Shown here: positions 14,725-17,664 of the stretch, in pieces
Numbering within the stretch: the stretch's first letter is position 1
Layout: the number at the start of each line of letters is the position of its first letter
Assembly: GCF_000808015.1 (NCBI RefSeq)
Contig: NZ_JWHR01000122.1
Location: 1 to 17,664, forward strand
Reading direction: 5' to 3'
DNA: 17,664 bases
Origin: Terrisporobacter othiniensis
GTDB lineage: Bacteria > Bacillota > Clostridia > Peptostreptococcales > Peptostreptococcaceae
Position numbers and translations under genes: made by a program
The notes under the pieces: generated by a model
What the model was told of the DNA's origin: nothing
The model's input: only the letters and a program-made list of their open reading frames with translations
The model's database searches: none

Positions 14725-14758
14725 AAAGATATAGGATTTTTATCAAGCCTATATCTTT
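14725..14758 (-). terminator. intrinsic terminator of thrC-thrB
   Basis: On -, AAAGATATAGG (14748-14758) pairs with CCTATATCTTT (14725-14735) around a 12-base loop, with a T-rich tail (TTATATTTATA) following. It begins 14 bases after the thrB stop codon. Confidence 0.82.
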
Positions 14759-14771
14759 AATAAAAAATAAA

Positions 14772-15668
14772 TTAATCTATAATATTTACAACAACGCCAT
14801 TATAATCGCAATGCAAATCTTTAATTTGCCACTTATTATCTAAAGATAATAAATACGATTCCATATCAGGTAAAAAATCCTTATCATCATCAGAAGTCAA
14901 AGACATTATAGTTGGTCCTGCTCCACTTAAAAAAGTACCTAAGCAATTTAGCTTGTTTGAATAAGTAACAATTTTATCGTAATCATTTATTAAAGGACTT
15001 CTATATTCTTGGTGGAATTTATCCTTGCATGCAACTTTTAATAATTCCAAATTATTATTCATAAAAGCTGTAACTAAAAGAGTAGCTCTTGATACATTAA
15101 AAACACCGTCTTTATGATCTATAGTTTTAGGTAGAACACCTCTTGCTTTTTCTGTTGAAAGTTTAAAATCTGGTATAAGAGCACAAAATCTTAAGTTTTT
15201 TGGAACCTTAATAGTATCATAGTATATTTTTTCATCTTCCATAAATGATACAATCATATTACCGTATATTGCAGGAGCAACATTGTCTGGATGACCTTCA
15301 ATTTCTGTTGCTAATTTTAATATTTCCTCTTTGTTTAAGTTTGATTTGCTAAGATAATTTGCACCCATAAGTCCTGCAATTATACAAGTGGCACTGCTTC
15401 CTAGTCCACGGCAAATAGGAATATTATCTATAATTTTTATTTTAACACCTTTTGGAATAATACTTGGTTTAACCTTTTCAAAGAAATATAACATTGATTG
15501 ATAAACCATATTATCCTCATTAATATATTCTTTTTCTTTTTCCTCAATTATAATACCTTCGTCTATTTCCTCAAAATAAAATTTATTATATAAATTTAAG
15601 GCTATACCAAGACAATCATATCCTGGGCCAATATTTGCACTAGTAGCGGGCACTATTACTTCTAACAT
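14772..15668 (-). CDS. thrB: homoserine kinase
   Basis: This 298-residue cytoplasmic GHMP-family kinase phosphorylates homoserine, giving the substrate of threonine synthase. The N-terminal text VPATSANIGPGYDCLGIALN (6-25) is the classic homoserine-kinase start. PICRGLGSSATCIIAGLMGAN (85-105) contains the ATP-binding loop GLGSSA at 88-93. EGHPDNVAPAIYGN in the middle and FLSGAGPTIMSL near the C-terminus are the other two family motifs. Length is normal. The start codon lies 8 bases after the thrC stop, and its ribosome site AGGTGAT is formed from the end of thrC, so the two are translated as a unit. Homoserine dehydrogenase (hom) is not in the window. Confidence 0.96.
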   Translation of the reverse strand: MLEVIVPATSANIGPGYDCLGIALNLYNKFYFEEIDEGIIIEEKEKEYINEDNMVYQSMLYFFEKVKPSIIPKGVKIKIIDNIPICRGLGSSATCIIAGLMGANYLSKSNLNKEEILKLATEIEGHPDNVAPAIYGNMIVSFMEDEKIYYDTIKVPKNLRFCALIPDFKLSTEKARGVLPKTIDHKDGVFNVSRATLLVTAFMNNNLELLKVACKDKFHQEYRSPLINDYDKIVTYSNKLNCLGTFLSGAGPTIMSLTSDDDKDFLPDMESYLLSLDNKWQIKDLHCDYNGVVVNIID

Positions 15669-15676
15669 ATTATCAC

Positions 15677-17158
15677 CTACACTTTTAAAATATTTTCAAT
15701 TTCTTTTTTTAATTGGTACTTTTCACAATTTCTATTATGTAGAATCTTAGCAGTCTTTAAATTTTTTATTGGTAATGGAATCTTTTTGTTAGTTTCTAAA
15801 CTAAGCTTTTCTAAAATATCAAATTCATTTAGATTTTCTACACTTTTACCTAAAGAAGATAATACATCCTTACTAAATTTATAAGGGCTTGCAGTACTTA
15901 CTATTACAGTAACTACATCTTCTGAGTTAATTTTCTTATATTTTTCATAGGCAGTATAAGCTACACATGTGTGTGTATCTATTAAATAATTGCTCTCTTT
16001 AAAAACTTTATTAATATTTTCTTTTACCTCGACTTCAGTAGCGTACTCTCCATGGAAAGTACTTAAGTTTAACTCCATATCCTCGTCGATTTCATAGAAT
16101 CCTTTGGCGTTTAAACTATTAATTAGTAAATTTACTTTTTTATCATCTCGATTACTGACTTCAAATAAAAGTCTTTCTAAATTGCTTGATATTAATATAT
16201 CCATAGATGGGGAAGTTGTTAAATGAAGCAATCTATTTTTATCGTATTTACCAGTTTCAAAAAAATCATAAAGGACATTATTTTCATTGGAAGCACAAAT
16301 TAATTTATTTATTGGTAAGCCCATAAGTTTAGCGTAATAAGCAGCAAGAATATTACCAAAATTACCTGTAGGGACAACAAAGTTTATTTTATCTCCCAAC
16401 TTAATATATTTATCTCTTACTAAATTCAAGTAAGAATAAAAATAATAAACAATTTGAGGTAATAATCTACCAATATTTATAGAGTTGGCAGATGATAAAA
16501 TATAGTTATTTTTTAATAAGAATTTATTAAACTCTTCGTCATTAAATATATTTTTAACAGCAGATTGAGCATCATCAAAATTGCCATTTATTGAAACAAC
16601 ATGAGTATTACTTCCTTCTTGAGTCCTCATTTGAAGTTTCTGAATATTACTTACACCATCTTCAGGGAAAAATACAATTATTTTAATTTGATCTAAGTCT
16701 TTGAACCCCTCTAAGGCGGCTTTGCCTGTATCTCCTGAAGTTGCTGTTAAAATAACTATATCTTCTTTAATATCATTTTTTTTAAGTGATTTTTCCAGAA
16801 GATGAGGCATTAATGTTAAGGCCATATCCTTAAAGGCACATGTTGGTCCATGATATAGCTCTAAAAAATAATTGTCGTTTATTTTTTTTGTTGGTGCAAT
16901 TATTTCTGTATCAAATTTATCATCATAAGCTTTGTTAATACAGGATTTAAGTTCGTTTTCTGTAAAATCATCTAAAAATAGTTTCAAAATTTCAAAGCAT
17001 AATTCTTTATAGGATAGATTAATAAATTTATTAAGCTCATTTTTCAAATATGGAAATTCTGTTGGTACATATAATCCACCATCAGAGCAAAGTCCGTTTA
17101 CTATAGCTTTTGATCCCTTTATTTTTTCACTACATCCCCTTGTACTTACAAAGTGCAT
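15677..17158 (-). CDS. thrC: threonine synthase
   Basis: This 493-residue PLP enzyme converts O-phosphohomoserine to threonine, the last step of the pathway. The protein is of the long (about 430-500 residue) threonine synthase class starting MHFVSTRG and CSDGGLYVP (24-32). GPTCAFKDMALTLMP (104-118) contains the PLP lysine Lys110. TATSGDTGKAALEGF further on carries the phosphate-binding loop, and VPTGNFGNILAAYYAKLMGLP is the conserved Gly/Asn region. ATG 17158 has GAGGAGGT 8 bases upstream. thrB follows after 8 bases. Expression should be controlled by the T-box leader, which reads uncharged tRNA-Thr. Confidence 0.96.
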   Translation of the reverse strand: MHFVSTRGCSEKIKGSKAIVNGLCSDGGLYVPTEFPYLKNELNKFINLSYKELCFEILKLFLDDFTENELKSCINKAYDDKFDTEIIAPTKKINDNYFLELYHGPTCAFKDMALTLMPHLLEKSLKKNDIKEDIVILTATSGDTGKAALEGFKDLDQIKIIVFFPEDGVSNIQKLQMRTQEGSNTHVVSINGNFDDAQSAVKNIFNDEEFNKFLLKNNYILSSANSINIGRLLPQIVYYFYSYLNLVRDKYIKLGDKINFVVPTGNFGNILAAYYAKLMGLPINKLICASNENNVLYDFFETGKYDKNRLLHLTTSPSMDILISSNLERLLFEVSNRDDKKVNLLINSLNAKGFYEIDEDMELNLSTFHGEYATEVEVKENINKVFKESNYLIDTHTCVAYTAYEKYKKINSEDVVTVIVSTASPYKFSKDVLSSLGKSVENLNEFDILEKLSLETNKKIPLPIKNLKTAKILHNRNCEKYQLKKEIENILKV

Positions 17159-17186
17159 ATTTGTACCTCCTCATAAAAATATAATT

Positions 17187-17235
17187 TTGATAGACGTGTT
17201 GGCAGCATTAAGTGTTTCGCCAACACGTCTATCAA
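17187..17235 (-). repeat. 17-bp perfect hairpin between T-box terminator and thrC
   Basis: TTGATAGACGTGTTGGC (17187-17203) and its exact inverse (17219-17235) flank a 15-base loop. The stem is richer in G and C than its surroundings. It begins about 20 bases beyond the T-run of the T-box terminator and ends 28 bases before the thrC ATG, just upstream of the AGGAGG site. It is not followed by a tight T-run on -, so it is a poor terminator. It could stabilise the message, bind a regulator, or be a dispersed palindromic repeat. Confidence 0.85.
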
Positions 17236-17254
17236 GTGAAGCAAATTTTTTATA

Positions 17255-17291
17255 ATAAAAAAACTCCCATCCCTAAAAAAGGGACGAGAGT
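17255..17291 (-). terminator. T-box-controlled terminator upstream of thrC
   Basis: On -, ACTCTCGTCCC (17281-17291) pairs with GGGATGGGAGT (17263-17273), 11 pairs including two G-U, with a 7-base loop and a T-run beyond 17262. The CTCGTCCC arm is the one that would instead pair with the T-box sequence when uncharged tRNA is bound. Confidence 0.93.
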
Positions 17292-17511
17292 ATATTCCCG
17301 CGGTTCCACCCAAATTGATTAAAAAATCCACTTGTTACATGTAACGTGTGTAAAACGTCTATTCTTACTAAAATCAAAAGATAACTTCAGAATGAAGCTC
17401 CTAGGTAGTTTTCAATATTTCTAATTAAGGAAATCTTTCAGCCTATGAATTTCCATCTCTGATAATCGATTAAAATTTACTCTTCCTAATCATAGCTTTT
17501 TTATATTAAAT
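17255..17511 (-). promoter_or_regulatory. T-box leader, predicted threonine specifier
   Basis: The T-box sequence TGGGTGGAACCGCG is at 17299-17312 on -. It is followed by the terminator described separately. Upstream, stem I can be drawn with AAGCT and TTAGG on the 5' side and CCTAG (17401-17405) and AGCTT on the 3' side. The loop-E-like AGTA on the 5' side faces GAA (17411-17413), then A, then the triplet ACT (17407-17409), then A. ACT is a threonine codon in the expected specifier place and matches the thrC-thrB genes. The variable base of TGGA would pair with a U discriminator on the tRNA. The T-box is certain; the specifier is a manual structural reading. Confidence 0.9.
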
Positions 17512-17518
17512 TATTTAA

Positions 17519-17547
17519 ATTCTAACTAAGGTTAATAAATATGTCAA
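17519..17547 (-). promoter_or_regulatory. promoter of the thrC-thrB T-box operon
   Basis: On -, a perfect -35 TTGACA (17542-17547) and a near-consensus -10 TAGAAT (17519-17524) are separated by 17 bases. The start would fall near 17511, just before stem I of the T-box leader. Bases 17548-17664 beyond it show no gene that can be supported; CCTTAAAAGG at 17644-17653 is a small palindrome. Confidence 0.88.
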
Positions 17548-17664
17548 GAAAAATTATAAAAATATACTAAATATAATTTTTTTGTATTAGAATATTACAA
17601 AGTTTTAACTCTTTTCAAGTAAAAGTGTGGTATCATATTATTATCCTTAAAAGGAATTAACTAG

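Noticed and set aside
14382..14771. M-box (magnesium) riboswitch upstream of corA
   Set aside because: The conserved M-box core (GTTAGGTGAGGCTCC-like) is not present on the minus strand, so the leader was described as unclassified.
17146..17331. Minus-strand 61-codon frame upstream of thrC
   Set aside because: It runs through the T-box terminator and the extra hairpin and overlaps the thrC start in another frame; it is leader RNA, not a gene.
1..17664. Mobile elements, CRISPR arrays, tRNA or rRNA genes
   Set aside because: No transposase, integrase, regularly spaced repeats or tRNA/rRNA sequence was recognised by eye in either strand.

Overview
The window looks like chromosomal DNA of a low-GC anaerobic Firmicute, most likely a Clostridium in the broad sense. 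The reasons are the very AT-rich coding and spacer sequence, strong AGGAGG-type ribosome binding sites, a small clostridial-type 4Fe-4S ferredoxin, and a TPP riboswitch and a T-box leader of Gram-positive type. The species cannot be named from sequence alone. No insertion sequence, phage gene, CRISPR array, rRNA or tRNA gene was found.

Left part, + strand (1-2660). A possible 3' gene tail is followed by a decayed B3/4-domain gene with stops, frameshifts and a central deletion. Then come a Nudix hydrolase, a flavodoxin-fold protein, a ferredoxin with its own terminator, and a GIY-YIG (UPF0213-type) protein.

Thiamine block, + strand (2657-6519). A consensus promoter overlaps the end of the GIY-YIG gene. 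It drives a TPP riboswitch with an intrinsic terminator, then thiD, thiM, tenA, thiT and thiE, closed by a GAAA-loop terminator. The genes cover thiamine uptake (ThiT), salvage of the pyrimidine and thiazole halves (TenA, ThiD, ThiM) and their joining to thiamine phosphate (ThiE). No de novo gene (thiC, thiG, thiH) is present here, so the operon is a salvage and uptake unit under TPP feedback.

Middle part (6581-13383). A TetR regulator and a 77-residue unknown protein (+) converge on yitT and a small PTS fructose-EIIB-like protein (-). A secreted ComEC-like metallo-beta-lactamase-fold protein and a TDT/SLAC1-family transporter follow on +. Next is a 474-base spacer holding a probable 50-residue membrane protein on the - strand and an unassigned hairpin. 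It leads to a 617-residue protein made almost entirely of TPR/Sel1-like repeats.

Right part, - strand (13446-17547). A CorA-type divalent cation transporter has a long leader with a short reading frame and two large inverted repeats that cross each other. The last operon is thrC-thrB, with a good promoter, a T-box leader whose predicted specifier is ACU (Thr), its terminator, and an unusual extra 17-bp perfect hairpin just before the thrC ribosome binding site. The most interesting unexplained structures are the corA leader and the extra thrC hairpin.
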